Positions 1 through 9,330 are shown, numbered from the stretch's first letter. The stretch: DNA of 64,000 bases from Anaerolineales bacterium (GCA_026129255.1 JAHCIJ010000001.1:1-64000); one strand, 5' to 3'. A program made the numbers and translations. Notes: a model not told the origin generated them from the letters alone.

Positions 1-4
1 TTTT

Positions 5-1201
5 ATGCAGGCGGAAAAACTTCTGTTCACCTCTGAATCCGTGACCGAAGGACACCCCGACAAGATTTGTGACCAGGTAAGTGATGCCGTGCTGGACGCC
101 TGCCTGGAGCAGGACGCCCTCTCGCGCGTAGCGTGTGAAACCGCAGTCAAGACTGGCTTTGTGATGCTGCTGGGCGAGATCACCACCAAGGCTAACATCA
201 ACTATGACCAGTTGGTGCGCTCGGTGGTCAAAGATATTGGCTACACCAGCAGCGATTATGGCTTTGACGGCGAGAGCTGCGGTGTGCAAGTGGCGATCGC
301 CCAACAGTCTGGCGATATCGCCATGGGTGTGGACAAGGCGCTGGAAGCCAAGTCTGGTGAGATGACCGAGGCCGAGATCGAGGCTGTGGGCGCCGGCGAC
401 CAAGGCATGATGTTTGGCTATGCCTGCAACGAGACGCCGACCCTGCTGCCGATGCCGGTGTACCTGGCCCACAAGCTGACCCGCCGCCTGTCTGAGGTGC
501 GCCGCAATGGCACGCTGCCCTGGTTGCGCCCGGACGGCAAGAGCCAGGTGACGGTGGAATACTCCAAGGGCAAGCCCAAGCGCATTGATACGGTACTGAT
601 CAGCACGCAGCATGCCGACGACATCACCACGGAAGAAATTCGCAAGGCGATCATTGAGCATGTCATCAACCCGGTACTGCCGAAGGAACTGGTGGACGGC
701 GAGTTGAAGATTTACGTCAACCCCACCGGCCGTTTTGTCATCGGTGGCCCGATGGGTGACGCCGGCCTGACTGGCCGCAAGATCATCGTAGACACCTACG
801 GTGGCATGGGCCGCCACGGTGGCGGCGCGTTCAGCGGCAAGGACCCCACAAAGGTGGACCGCTCGGCCGCCTACGCGGCCCGCTGGGCGGCTAAGAACGT
901 GGTGGCCGCCGGGCTGGCGGAGCGCTGCGAGATCCAGGTGGCGTATGCCATCGGTGTCGCCCGCCCGCTGAGCGTGAACGTGGAGACTTTCGGCACGGGC
1001 AAGATCGCTGACGAGAAGATCGCCGCGCTGGTGGAAGAGCACTTCGACCTGCGCCCTGGCGCCATCATCCGCGATCTGGACCTGCGCCGCCCGATCTACC
1101 GCCAGACGGCTGCCTTCGGCCACTTTGGCCGCGACGATGTGCAGCTGCCCTGGGAAGACACTGGCCGCGCCGCGGCGCTGGCAACAGCGGCTGGCGTGTA
1201 G
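5..1201 (+). CDS. metK: S-adenosylmethionine synthetase
   Basis: Makes S-adenosylmethionine from methionine and ATP in the cytoplasm. The 398-residue length is usual for MetK. Family signatures are visible: GHPDKICDQ near residue 16, the nonapeptide-type [12 protein letters not shown] around residues 130-140, and the glycine-rich [19 protein letters not shown] around residue 275 that binds phosphate, Mg and K ions. The C terminus ([13 protein letters not shown]) is intact. Only four bases precede the start in the window, so its promoter, ribosome binding site or any SAM riboswitch cannot be judged. It is convergent with the thioredoxin gene and followed by a strong hairpin terminator. Confidence 0.98.
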   Translation: MQAEKLLFTSESVTEGHPDKICDQVSDAVLDACLEQDALSRVACETAVKTGFVMLLGEITTKANINYDQLVRSVVKDIGYTSSDYGFDGESCGVQVAIAQQSGDIAMGVDKALEAKSGEMTEAEIEAVGAGDQGMMFGYACNETPTLLPMPVYLAHKLTRRLSEVRRNGTLPWLRPDGKSQVTVEYSKGKPKRIDTVLISTQHADDITTEEIRKAIIEHVINPVLPKELVDGELKIYVNPTGRFVIGGPMGDAGLTGRKIIVDTYGGMGRHGGGAFSGKDPTKVDRSAAYAARWAAKNVVAAGLAERCEIQVAYAIGVARPLSVNVETFGTGKIADEKIAALVEEHFDLRPGAIIRDLDLRRPIYRQTAAFGHFGRDDVQLPWEDTGRAAALATAAGV

Positions 1202-1226
1202 CGTTTAGCGGTCAGCTATCAGCAAG
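1202..1226. repeat. Family C intergenic repeat, metK side
   Basis: The bases right after the metK stop read as GCGTTTAGCGGTCAGCTATC, made of the words AGCG, GTCAGC and TATCAGC. A related inverted copy sits against the trxA stop (1458-1488). See findings for the pattern of repeats abutting stop codons. Confidence 0.55.
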
Positions 1227-1234
1227 ATACCATC

Positions 1235-1268
1235 AAATAGAGCGGTGCATGTGCACCGCTCTATTTTC
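1235..1268 (+). terminator. Rho-independent terminator after metK
   Basis: A perfect 15-bp stem (1235-1249 with 1252-1266) has a 2-nt apex loop, AT pairs at its base and a T-rich tail. It is symmetric enough to work in both directions. Confidence 0.85.
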
Positions 1269-1280
1269 TTGTGCGCCCGC

Positions 1281-1413
1281 CATTCCGAACGAGCATAGCG
1301 AGTGAGGAATCCTTTAGGTCAGGGTAATTCAAGTTGACTTTTCTTGCCCTAAAGGATTCCTCGGCTAGCAAGTCTTCGGTCAGAGCTGCCTTGCAGAAAG
1401 CCGCCTCGGAATG
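1281..1413. repeat. Family A palindromic repeat element
   Basis: Outer inverted ends are CATTCCGA (1281) and TCGGAATG (ending 1413). Inner arms are GAGGAATCCTTTAGG (from about 1304) and CCTAAAGGATTCCTC (about 1348-1362). It lies in the metK/trxA convergent gap and carries no gene. Related copies occur near 16.1, 18.3, 38.5-39.0 and 43.9-44.5 kb. Confidence 0.75.
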
Positions 1414-1422
1414 ACATCAGAC

Positions 1423-1456
1423 AAAAAAGCGAGGCCCACTGACCTCGCTTTTTTTT
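1423..1456. terminator. Bidirectional terminator between metK and trxA
   Basis: The hairpin AAAAAAGCGAGG / CCTCGCTTTTTT has an 8-nt loop. It gives a T-tract on both strands, so it can end the minus-strand trxA transcript and back up the metK terminator. Confidence 0.85.
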
Positions 1457-1457
1457 G

Positions 1458-1488
1458 ACACTGACAGCTGAACGCTGATAGCTTTTAG
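1458..1488. repeat. Family C intergenic repeat, trxA side
   Basis: Read on the minus strand, the sequence right after the trxA TAG contains AGCTATCAGCGTTCAGCTGTCAG. This is a diverged inverted partner of the 25 bases after metK. Confidence 0.55.
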
Positions 1489-1812
1489 CTAGATATGCGG
1501 CTCTACCTTGCCCTGGATCTTGTCCTTGGGTTGATAGCCGGTGATGCGTTCCACGATCTTGCCGTTCTTGAACAGCATCGTGGTGGGCACGCTGAGCACT
1601 TGATAATCCTGGGTGAGTTGGGCCGCCTCGTCTACATCCAGCTTGACCACGCTGACAGTGTCACCCCATTCCCCGGCCAGCTCCTCAAGCACAGGCTCCA
1701 GCAGGCGGCAGGGTTGGCACCACACCGCGCCGAACTCCACCAGTACGGGCTTCTCGGCCTGCAATACTTCACCGTCAAAACTCTGGCTATCAATCGGCTT
1801 GAGGTTGCTCAT
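1489..1812 (-). CDS. trxA: Thioredoxin
   Basis: Small cytoplasmic dithiol-disulfide oxidoreductase of 107 residues, the usual thioredoxin length. The active site is WCQPC (Cys32, Cys35) rather than the classical WCGPC, and the cis-proline is in SVPT (Pro76). I chose the ATG at 1812 because AGGAGA lies just upstream. The open frame extends 15 codons further, to 1857, but that part is basic and unlike any thioredoxin N terminus. It ends against a bidirectional terminator shared with metK. The Gln in the CxxC is seen in some divergent thioredoxins and could shift the redox potential (inference). Confidence 0.95.
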   Translation of the reverse strand: MSNLKPIDSQSFDGEVLQAEKPVLVEFGAVWCQPCRLLEPVLEELAGEWGDTVSVVKLDVDEAAQLTQDYQVLSVPTTMLFKNGKIVERITGYQPKDKIQGKVEPHI

Positions 1813-1942
1813 GGCTCTCCTGGTCAGGTAGCGGCGGGTGGAGTTGAATACTAGCAAATGCGTCAGAGGCCTGTCAAGCAGGCGGCGCGGCGACTTAGGA
1901 CAGCCATGATAAAATGGATAAGTTGTCAGCGTAGTGCGCTGA

Positions 1943-2014
1943 GGGCGCGTAGCTCAATGGCAGAGCAGTGGCCTTTTAAGCCAACGGTTGAAGGTTCGAG
2001 TCCTTCCGCGCTCA
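1943..2014 (+). tRNA. tRNA-Lys, anticodon TTT
   Basis: A 72-nt cloverleaf can be folded by hand. The 7-bp acceptor pairs GGGCGCG (1943-1949) with CGCGCTC (2007-2013), discriminator A2014. The D stem is GCTC/GAGC. The anticodon stem-loop carries CTTTTAA with anticodon TTT. The T arm is GAAGG-TTCGAGT-CCTTC. The 3' CCA is not encoded. A TAAAAT hexamer at 1910-1915 is a plausible -10. A strong terminator follows at once, so this is a single-gene transcript. Confidence 0.95.
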
Positions 2015-2016
2015 TC

Positions 2017-2047
2017 AAAAAAAGCCCCGCAGAGCGGGGCTTTTTTT
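2017..2047 (+). terminator. Terminator after tRNA-Lys
   Basis: The stem GCCCCGC / GCGGGGC with a 3-nt loop is flanked by seven A and seven T, so it works in both directions. It begins 3 nt after the tRNA. Confidence 0.92.
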
Positions 2048-2079
2048 GCTTGGCTGGATTGATAAAAAGTGATCAGCGC

Positions 2080-2120
2080 AGATAACAAACATCTGTGTTT
2101 ATCTGCGTTCATCTGTGGTG
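2080..2120. repeat. Family B repeat (ATCTGTGTTTATCTG type)
   Basis: Contains ATCTGTGTTTATCTGCG followed by TTCATCTGTGG. The same phrase recurs at 11192-11250, 11322-11382, 43890-43908 and 58525-58617. The rest of the gap 2048-2154 shows no gene. Confidence 0.7.
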
Positions 2121-2154
2121 AATATCTTCTCAATGTGAGTAAACATCGTGCTGG

Positions 2155-3108
2155 TTATTGGTTAAGTGCTTCCACCAGATCTTCCAGCAGTGCGTTCACG
2201 CCGCGGAAACCAGGATAGCCCAGGCGGTCCAGCACGGTGACCTTGCCTGCTTGCACCGCTGGGATCTGCTGCCATAGTGGGCTGGCCGAGACCTCGGCGA
2301 TGGATTCGGCTTCGCCATCCACGCTGTTGCTTTGTAGCAGGATGAGATGTTCGCCGGAGAGCAGGTCGAGCCGCTCGAGGCTGATGAAGGCGCGGCCATC
2401 GCGCGCCCCCAGTTTGTCTTCCGTGCCATCCGGGTGCAAGGTGACGCCGAGCTGACGCAGCAGCCAAGGCACGGTGCGCGGATGATCGGTGAACACGGCT
2501 ACGCTCTTGCCTGGGTAGATGGCCACCACTGAAACATTGGCTTGGCTGCCCACTTGGCCGCGGGCCGCTGCGAGGGCGGCATCAAAGGCGGCCAGGTCGG
2601 CCTCGGCCTTGTCATGCAGGCCGAGCGCAGCCAGGGTCTGCGCGTAGTTCTCCACTTCGTTGTCGCCGGCCACGGCGATCGTGGGAGCGATCTGCGCCAG
2701 CCGCTCGTACCCAATGCGATCTATGAAGAAAGCCATGCCGATGATCAAATCAGGTTGCAGGGCAACCAGGCTCTCTACAGATGCGTTGGTGCTGGACGAG
2801 TACAGCTGTATACCGGCCACTTCGGCAGGGGAGATCAGCGGCGGCAGATATTCAGGAAGGTTCACGATGGAGGCCACGGGTGTGATGCCCGCGTCCAGCA
2901 GATCGGCCAGCATGCCTTCTTCGCCGAGGGCGATCACGCGCTGTGGGTTGGACGGGATCTCGGTGGTACCAAAGGTGTGCTCAATCGTGCGGGTGGTGGC
3001 GGTTTCGCTGACCACCACCAGCGGCTTGGTTTCAATGTTGCTGCCGCAGGCAGCCAGCAGAATGCCCAGCAGGGCCAGCGAAGTCCGGATGCGAGAATGA
3101 GTGCGCAT
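2155..3108 (-). CDS. Iron-siderophore-type ABC substrate-binding lipoprotein
   Basis: A 317-residue exported protein with a lipoprotein signal (hydrophobic stretch ending LAAC at Cys21). The mature part looks like the FecB/FhuD periplasmic-binding family: IPSNPQRVIAL, then ESLVALQPDLIIG, and near the C terminus SPLWQQIPAVQAGKV. That family binds ferric siderophores, heme or cobalamin and docks onto a membrane permease with an ATPase. No permease or ATPase gene is nearby, so this is an orphan binding protein and the ligand is unknown. AGGAAAGG precedes the ATG at 3108. It diverges from the SDR gene at 3243. Confidence 0.88.
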   Translation of the reverse strand: MRTHSRIRTSLALLGILLAACGSNIETKPLVVVSETATTRTIEHTFGTTEIPSNPQRVIALGEEGMLADLLDAGITPVASIVNLPEYLPPLISPAEVAGIQLYSSSTNASVESLVALQPDLIIGMAFFIDRIGYERLAQIAPTIAVAGDNEVENYAQTLAALGLHDKAEADLAAFDAALAAARGQVGSQANVSVVAIYPGKSVAVFTDHPRTVPWLLRQLGVTLHPDGTEDKLGARDGRAFISLERLDLLSGEHLILLQSNSVDGEAESIAEVSASPLWQQIPAVQAGKVTVLDRLGYPGFRGVNALLEDLVEALNQ

Positions 3109-3207
3109 ATAGTTGTGCCTTTCCTAGGGGCATTATGCGCACTAGGCCAGGCAAGCTCAAGTGGGGCGGTTTAGTAGCATCTTCAAAGCGATTGAAACTT
3201 TGACGCA

Positions 3208-3213
3208 TATAAT
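3208..3213 (+). promoter_or_regulatory. Candidate -10 box for the SDR gene
   Basis: TATAAT lies 29 nt before the start of the downstream SDR gene, in the 134-bp divergent gap. There is no well-spaced -35; TTGAAA at 3192 is only 10 nt upstream. Confidence 0.4.
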
Positions 3214-3242
3214 TCCGCACAGCTTACAAGTATGGAGATGAG

Positions 3243-4229
3243 ATGACGAACCTGGTAACTGGCGGAACCGGATTTATTGGCGGGCATATTGTGGAGCAAC
3301 TGCTAGCGGATGGGCAGCCGGTACGCGTGTTGGCACGGCATAGCAGCACGCTCGGGGAGCATCTGAAGGGCGCCGAGATTGTATATGGCAATGTGCTCGA
3401 CAAGGACTCGCTGACCCATGCGATGCAGGGCGTGCATACGCTGTACCATGCCGCGGCGCAGTTCGAAACTTGGACGGCCGACCCGCAACTGATGCTGGAC
3501 ACCGCCAACCAGGGCACCCGCAATGTGCTGGACGCGGCGTTGGCGGCTGGCGTGCGCAAGGTGCTGCACACCAGCTCCGGAGCCGTGTTTGGCCTGCCGC
3601 GTACCCAAACGGTGACGGAGGCCAGCGGCCAGGGTCCGCTGCCGGATGTGTACTATCGCTCCAAGCGCGAGTCGGAAGAGTTGGCCAAGACCTACATCGC
3701 CAAGGGTTTGGACATTGTGTTCCTCAATCCTTCGAATGTGTACGGGCCGCGGGACACTAAGCCGCTGGGCCGCTCGATTGTGGCGCTGCTCAACGGCACA
3801 TTGCCTTCGGCCTGGCACGCCACGTTTGCGATTGTGTATGTGGTGGATGTGGCCAAAGCGCACATCCTGGCGGCGGGCAAGGCGGCCGCCGGCGAGCGCT
3901 TCATCCTGGCCGAGCAGAACATTGGGTACAAAGACTTCTTTGGCAAGGTGGTGGCGCTGGGCGGCGGCAAGCTGCCGCCGTTTTTGCCGGGGCCGATGAT
4001 ACATGCCACGGCGGTCTTGATGGAAGGGCTGTCTCGCCTCACTGGCAAGCTGCCGCTGGTCTCGGTGATGCAGTACAAGTCTGGCACACAGGGCACGCTG
4101 TTTGACGGCAGCAAAGCCGTGCGCGAGCTGGGCCTGGAGTACACGCCGATGGACGAGGCGCTGCGCACTACGCTGGCGTGGTATTGGGAGAACGGGGACC
4201 TGAAGCGCAAGCCAGCGTTTCTGGGCTAA
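3243..4229 (+). CDS. NAD(P)-dependent extended SDR (epimerase/dihydroflavonol reductase-like)
   Basis: 328-residue Rossmann-fold enzyme. The N terminus has the nucleotide-binding motif GGTGFIGGH, followed by the extended-SDR segment LYHAAA. The active site has a TSSG serine near residue 112 and YRSK as the YxxxK pair near residue 139. The later segment NPSNVYGPRD is typical of extended SDRs that act on sugar nucleotides, flavonoids or hopanoid precursors; the substrate cannot be told. GGAG precedes the ATG. The last 4 bases overlap the convergent hydrolase gene. It stands alone rather than in a pathway cluster. Confidence 0.85.
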   Translation: MTNLVTGGTGFIGGHIVEQLLADGQPVRVLARHSSTLGEHLKGAEIVYGNVLDKDSLTHAMQGVHTLYHAAAQFETWTADPQLMLDTANQGTRNVLDAALAAGVRKVLHTSSGAVFGLPRTQTVTEASGQGPLPDVYYRSKRESEELAKTYIAKGLDIVFLNPSNVYGPRDTKPLGRSIVALLNGTLPSAWHATFAIVYVVDVAKAHILAAGKAAAGERFILAEQNIGYKDFFGKVVALGGGKLPPFLPGPMIHATAVLMEGLSRLTGKLPLVSVMQYKSGTQGTLFDGSKAVRELGLEYTPMDEALRTTLAWYWENGDLKRKPAFLG

Positions 4230-5275
4230 GGCCCTTTGACGTGCAAGTCAAAAAATTCCACCGAGCGGCGAATGGCGGCAGGGAAGAAATTGACGATGTT
4301 GTGGTCGTCCCCTTCATAGATGAACAGCTCAGCGGTTTGCCCAACAGCACGGGCTTGCTCGGCGACTTGGTAGGACATGAACACCGGCACAGTGGCATCG
4401 CCGCTGCCATGGTGCAGCTGCAGTGGGCCGGAGAGTTCCGCCAGATAAGAGTTGGCCGAGATCGAAGCCCAGAACTGCGGATCCTCGGCGGGTGAGCCGT
4501 AGGTTTCCAATAAGCCGCGCGTGCCAAAGCGCGGGCGGCCATTGATGTCTACCATATCGGCATAGGCTGAGATGACGCCGGCCCAGATCACGCCAGCTTT
4601 GATGTCCGCGTCCACCACCATGGCGCGCAGGGTGATGTAGCCACCCATCGAATGCCCCCACATGCCCAGGCGGTTGGGGTCAGCATCCGGGTAGGCTTTG
4701 AGTGCCGCGGTGGCGTTGAGCACATCGATCACATAGTCTGGGTTGCCATAGGCGCCGCGGGCGATGCCTTCGGAACGATCATGCCCGCGGTAGTCTGGGC
4801 GGAAGACGATGTAACCAGCACGCGAGAAGCGGTCCATATAAGCCAGGTAGCGCTCGGTGCTGCGATAGACATCCGGCGGGATGTAGCCATGGTTGAAGAT
4901 CACCACGGGCCAGCCAGTCTCCGGCTTCTCACCAAAAGGGATTGTGAGCAGGCCATATTGCTTGAGCCCATCAGACATGTAGGAAGCAATGTAACGATAG
5001 AAGCTGTCTCCGCTGGCCAAGGTTTCTTCGATCACCAGGTCTGAGGCCGGGTACTCGCGCTGGCGCAGGTACTCAATGCTGAGCGGGTGCAGCGGCACCG
5101 GCGTGGCGGTGGGGGTCAGCGTGGGTGTGGGGGAGGGGCTGGCGGTGTAGGTAGGCGTGGCGGTGACGAGTGCGATCTGCGGGCCAGGCAGGCTGGCAGG
5201 ATTGCTGGCCAGCGGGAAGTTGCAGGCGGCCAGCAGAACGGGCAGCAAAAACGCGAGATGGCGTAGCCGGGTCAC
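4226..5275 (-). CDS. Alpha/beta-hydrolase lipoprotein, dienelactone hydrolase/prolyl oligopeptidase-like
   Basis: An exported lipoprotein (LLAAC lipobox) with a Thr/Pro-rich linker after the anchor (SPTPTLTPTATP) and a C-terminal alpha/beta-hydrolase domain. The nucleophile elbow is GHSMGG, the likely acid is in GSGDATVPV, and the likely His is in GDDHNIV, so the Ser-Asp-His triad is complete. It should act on esters or peptides outside the membrane; the substrate is unknown. I favour the GTG at 5275 (349 residues), which gives a compact signal peptide. A TTG at 5293 is the alternative. A TAAACT hexamer lies 7 nt before the GTG and there is no Shine-Dalgarno. The 3' end overlaps the SDR by 4 bases. 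Confidence 0.85.
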   Translation of the reverse strand: MTRLRHLAFLLPVLLAACNFPLASNPASLPGPQIALVTATPTYTASPSPTPTLTPTATPVPLHPLSIEYLRQREYPASDLVIEETLASGDSFYRYIASYMSDGLKQYGLLTIPFGEKPETGWPVVIFNHGYIPPDVYRSTERYLAYMDRFSRAGYIVFRPDYRGHDRSEGIARGAYGNPDYVIDVLNATAALKAYPDADPNRLGMWGHSMGGYITLRAMVVDADIKAGVIWAGVISAYADMVDINGRPRFGTRGLLETYGSPAEDPQFWASISANSYLAELSGPLQLHHGSGDATVPVFMSYQVAEQARAVGQTAELFIYEGDDHNIVNFFPAAIRRSVEFFDLHVKGP

Positions 5276-5282
5276 CGGGGAT

Positions 5283-5288
5283 AGTTTA
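5283..5288 (-). promoter_or_regulatory. -10-like box 7 nt before the hydrolase start
   Basis: TAAACT on the minus strand is separated by 7 nt from the GTG at 5275. No Shine-Dalgarno is visible. One of the possible leaderless starts. Confidence 0.35.
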
Positions 5289-5322
5289 CCCAAGGCTGGA
5301 GCGAGGGCACGCCCCGGCCAGA

Positions 5323-5973
5323 TTACGCCGCAGCGGCGTGCAGCTCTTGCCAGATCTGCTCCAAGGCCTGGCTGAGCGCCTGCGTACCCTGGGCGCCGGA
5401 GACAGCGTACTTGTTGTCAAAGACAAAGAAGGGCACGCCGTGGATGCCGTATTGGGCGGCCTGGTTGATGTCGGCCTGCACTTCGGCAGCGTACGCGCCG
5501 GACTCCAGGGCTTTGCGCGCCGCTTCCGGATCCAAACCGGCTTCCACGGCCAACTGCACCAGCGTATCGGTATCGGCGGTGTTGAGCCCGTCCGTGAAAT
5601 AGGCTTTGAACAAGCGCGCCAGCATGGGTTGCTGCAGGCCGTGCTCGGCGGCGAAGTGCACCAGGCGGTGACCGTGCAGCGTGTTGACCAGCTTGGCGTC
5701 ATGATGGTTCATGGTTAAGCCCAGGCCTGCGAACATTTGGCCCACCTGCTGGTTCATTTGATCGGCCTGCTCTTCGCTGATGCCGCGCTTAGCGGCCAGC
5801 ATGGCGTTGATGCTGTGCTCGGGCTCAAAGGGTGTGTTGGGGTCCAGCTGAAAGCTGTGATGCACCACCTGCACCTGGTCCTTGTGCGCAAAGGTCTCCA
5901 GCGCGTGAGTGAGTTGGGTGGTACCGAGATAGCAGAAGGGGCAAGCGATGTCGCTCCAGATGTCGATCTTCAT
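5323..5973 (-). CDS. DsbA-family thioredoxin-fold oxidoreductase (FrnE-like)
   Basis: A 216-residue protein with the CPFC active site at Cys11/Cys14 right at the N terminus (DIWSDIACPFCYLG) and a helical insertion typical of FrnE/polyketide-type DsbA proteins. The cis-Pro segment is HGVPFFVFDN. There is no signal peptide, so it is cytoplasmic, where FrnE-like proteins act as disulfide isomerases or oxidoreductases in stress responses. I chose the ATG at 5973 because AAGGA lies 6 nt upstream; an in-frame TTG at 5976 is too close to that site. It ends 48 nt before the hydrolase start and could be co-transcribed with it. Confidence 0.93.
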   Translation of the reverse strand: MKIDIWSDIACPFCYLGTTQLTHALETFAHKDQVQVVHHSFQLDPNTPFEPEHSINAMLAAKRGISEEQADQMNQQVGQMFAGLGLTMNHHDAKLVNTLHGHRLVHFAAEHGLQQPMLARLFKAYFTDGLNTADTDTLVQLAVEAGLDPEAARKALESGAYAAEVQADINQAAQYGIHGVPFFVFDNKYAVSGAQGTQALSQALEQIWQELHAAAA

Positions 5974-6071
5974 CAAAATTCCTTGTGGTCAGAATGCGGA
6001 GATTATATCGGGGTGGGTGTATATATATGTATAGGCTAGTAATAAAGGCGGCCAAAGGACGTTAACCAGCT

Positions 6072-7373
6072 ATGCGCACACACACCCTGCTCCCCCTTGC
6101 TGTTCTGTTCCTGCTTTCGGCCTGCGGGTCTGCGCCCGCGCAGCCCAGTGAATCCACCAGCCCACCGGCGCAGGCGGCGGCCACCAGCCCTGCTGCGGCG
6201 GAGACCGATCCCACATCTGAGCCTACTGCCGCGCCCAGCCCCACGCCAACGCCGCCCTACAGTGGCCCCAACCCGCGCCTGGCGATGTGGGGTTATGAGG
6301 GTGAGCAATTTGTCCTCCGCGTGATCGAATTAGGCAGCGAGGAGATTTTGGCGACTGTTCCCATAGAGAACTCGTGGAGAATGGCCCTCTCTCCTGACGG
6401 TCGCAAGTTGTTCAACGCTACCGGTTTTGGTGCTGAAGGCGTGATTTACGACTTGGACAGTGGGGAGAGCCGCGCCATTGACCTGTCCGCGCAAGTGAGA
6501 GAGGATGGCACTCTTGGCCAGGCGGTGGTTTGGTCGCCCAGCCAGCAATGGATGAGCTTCACTGCGCACAATGGCGGTGACGTCTCGTCGTGGGCATACA
6601 GTCTGGAAACTGGCGAGTTGAAGCAGTTTGCTAACTCAGCCGTTAGAGGCTGGTCCAGCACACAAGACATTGTGAGCTACATAACTGGCAATCAGCGCGC
6701 CACCTATAACCTGGTCACAGGCCAGGAGACGGTTTGGCCCTCCCCTGTGTATGAAAAACTCGCGGTTTTGCTTACACACGACGGTCGTCAGCCAGACTTA
6801 AATTCCGCTACATGCTGGTATCTATGTGTAATTCCAGAGCTGGGGCAGGTGCGCGATTATGGATCCTCCCAGCGCAGCCTCGGTCGCTACCACTACGATC
6901 TGGTGGACACCGAGACGATGGAGCTGCTGGCCCATGTGGCCACCTTCCAGACGGAACGCCCGCTGGAGCGGGAAACCTACATGCCGGATGTGGCCAAGCT
7001 GTTCCCCCTGTGGCAGCGAGGTGATTATCTGTTGTTTGTGCAAGAGCTGGCCGGCCCTACTATCATAGACTCGCAAATGCATCTTTATTCCGCTTGGAGC
7101 CCATCTGGTGAAATACCCTTCACAATAGTGGAAGGTGAGCTGGCCAACACGCTGCCAAATGTGTTACCCATGGCCGTCAGCCCGGATGGAACCACCTTTG
7201 TGGGCTTTCGATTTACACACCCTGAGGAATATCTTTATCTGGTGGAAAGCGCCGTGGTAGTGGATCTGGCTACAGCAGAAATACTATATGAGTATCCGAT
7301 GTCGTCCGAGGTCGTATACCTTTTACCTCCCACAGAAGTTTTAGGCGCGCACATTGTGTGGCCGTCACAATAA
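6072..7373 (+). CDS. Lipoprotein with probable beta-propeller repeats
   Basis: 433 residues. A signal peptide ends in the lipobox LLSAC (Cys18). A low-complexity Pro/Ala/Thr/Ser linker runs to about residue 70. The mature domain has repeated segments of the type RMALSPDGRKLF, VVWSPSQQWMSF, YSAWSPSGEIPF and PMAVSPDGTTFVGF. These resemble the turn-rich 'SPDG' signatures of TolB/WD40-like beta-propellers. It is therefore likely a surface-anchored binding or scaffold protein; no catalytic residues are evident. The upstream gap 5977-6071 is AT-rich (TATATATATGTATAGG), consistent with a promoter. It converges on the acyl-CoA dehydrogenase. Confidence 0.7.
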   Translation: MRTHTLLPLAVLFLLSACGSAPAQPSESTSPPAQAAATSPAAAETDPTSEPTAAPSPTPTPPYSGPNPRLAMWGYEGEQFVLRVIELGSEEILATVPIENSWRMALSPDGRKLFNATGFGAEGVIYDLDSGESRAIDLSAQVREDGTLGQAVVWSPSQQWMSFTAHNGGDVSSWAYSLETGELKQFANSAVRGWSSTQDIVSYITGNQRATYNLVTGQETVWPSPVYEKLAVLLTHDGRQPDLNSATCWYLCVIPELGQVRDYGSSQRSLGRYHYDLVDTETMELLAHVATFQTERPLERETYMPDVAKLFPLWQRGDYLLFVQELAGPTIIDSQMHLYSAWSPSGEIPFTIVEGELANTLPNVLPMAVSPDGTTFVGFRFTHPEEYLYLVESAVVVDLATAEILYEYPMSSEVVYLLPPTEVLGAHIVWPSQ

Positions 7374-7384
7374 GTAGTAAAACA

Positions 7385-7413
7385 AACATCGCCCTGGAAC
7401 CCAGGGCGATGTT
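7385..7413. terminator. Convergent-gene hairpin
   Basis: A perfect 13-bp stem AACATCGCCCTGG / CCAGGGCGATGTT has a 3-nt loop. It sits between convergent stops. The T-tract is weak on the plus strand and better on the minus strand (TTGTTTTAC). Confidence 0.7.
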
Positions 7414-7439
7414 GATTCTGGCAGGTGTAAGAAGCCGAG

Positions 7440-8606
<1,167 letters not shown>

Positions 8607-8728
8607 CTGAGGAGTGCCTCCGTGATAGATGTAGAGTGGAGTCGTACCGGATGCGGTCAGCCACATCCGTAATGTGTTTTGATCGCCGCTGCGATTATAG
8701 CATTGGGAGCTCGCCCAGCCTCGGATGG

Positions 8729-8734
8729 TATACT
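8729..8734 (+). promoter_or_regulatory. Candidate -10 box for gatC operon
   Basis: TATACT lies 18 nt before the gatC ATG, with a loosely spaced TTGGGA at 8703. It would give a 5' UTR of about a dozen nt. Confidence 0.4.
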
Positions 8735-8752
8735 GCCGCGAGCGAGTGTGAA

Positions 8753-9073
8753 ATGGCCGAACCAATTTCCCCTGATCTCTTTAATCATCTCGTAGAACTG
8801 GCTGCCCTTGAGCTTTCCGCCGAGGATGCCGAATATCTGCGTGACCAGATGAACAAGCAGCTCAAATCGATCGAGGAGCTGGCTGCCATCCCCATCCCTG
8901 AGGGCACGCCTTCGGCAGCGCACGGGGTGCCGTTCCCGGCCGAGCTGCGCGCCCCGCTGCGTAAGGATACGCAGGTGCAAGCGCCCGAAGCGGCAGACAT
9001 CCAGGCTGGCGCACCGCAGACCAGCGATGGCTATTTTGTCGTGCCTGAGATCCCGCATGAGGACCTGGACTGA
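8753..9073 (+). CDS. gatC: Asp-tRNA(Asn)/Glu-tRNA(Gln) amidotransferase subunit C
   Basis: Small 106-residue subunit that stabilises GatA in the GatCAB complex, which converts misacylated Glu-tRNA(Gln) or Asp-tRNA(Asn) to the correct species. The pattern ELAALELSAEDAEYLRDQM near the N terminus and PLRKD with a C-terminal FVVPEI are typical of GatC. I start at the ATG at 8753; upstream in-frame codons run into the divergent promoter region. It heads a four-gene tight cluster (spacings 2 and 2 nt, then a 1-nt overlap) that ends with gatA. gatB is not in the window. Confidence 0.93.
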   Translation: MAEPISPDLFNHLVELAALELSAEDAEYLRDQMNKQLKSIEELAAIPIPEGTPSAAHGVPFPAELRAPLRKDTQVQAPEAADIQAGAPQTSDGYFVVPEIPHEDLD

Positions 9074-9075
9074 GC

Positions 9076-9330
9076 ATGGCGCTCGATGGGCGGAAACGGG
9101 AGCAAAATGAGATCAAATTTGACTCTTGGGAAGATCTGCCAGAGGGCGGCAGACGGTATTCCCTTACAGTCCCGGGACGTTCCGGTTGGAAAGCAATATA
9201 CTTAAAAGAGGTCGACTCGGATGAGAAGACCCTGCGATTTTGGCAAGAAATTTATAACGAGGCAGGAACACTGGTTGAAGAACACCAAAAGTATCCAGAA
9301 GACCACGGCCACAGAAGGATACGGAGCTGA
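9076..9330 (+). CDS. Small unknown protein, first of a pair inside gatCA
   Basis: 84 residues, not recognised. It is charged and likely beta-rich with a helical end (KAIYLKEVDSDEKTLRFWQE) and a His/Arg-rich tail. It starts 2 nt after gatC and ends 2 nt before the next small gene, so it is translated as part of the operon. Codon use differs from its neighbours: AGA, AGG, ATA and TTA appear several times and GC is visibly lower, which suggests it was acquired. It could be one half of a toxin-antitoxin or immunity-type pair, but nothing in the sequence proves that. Confidence 0.7.
   Translation: MALDGRKREQNEIKFDSWEDLPEGGRRYSLTVPGRSGWKAIYLKEVDSDEKTLRFWQEIYNEAGTLVEEHQKYPEDHGHRRIRS

Noticed and set aside
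1..4. SAM riboswitch before metK
   Set aside because: Only four bases upstream are in the window, so nothing can be said.
1495..1854. Plus-strand frame covering trxA
   Set aside because: Antisense shadow of a clear thioredoxin with WCQPC and cis-Pro.
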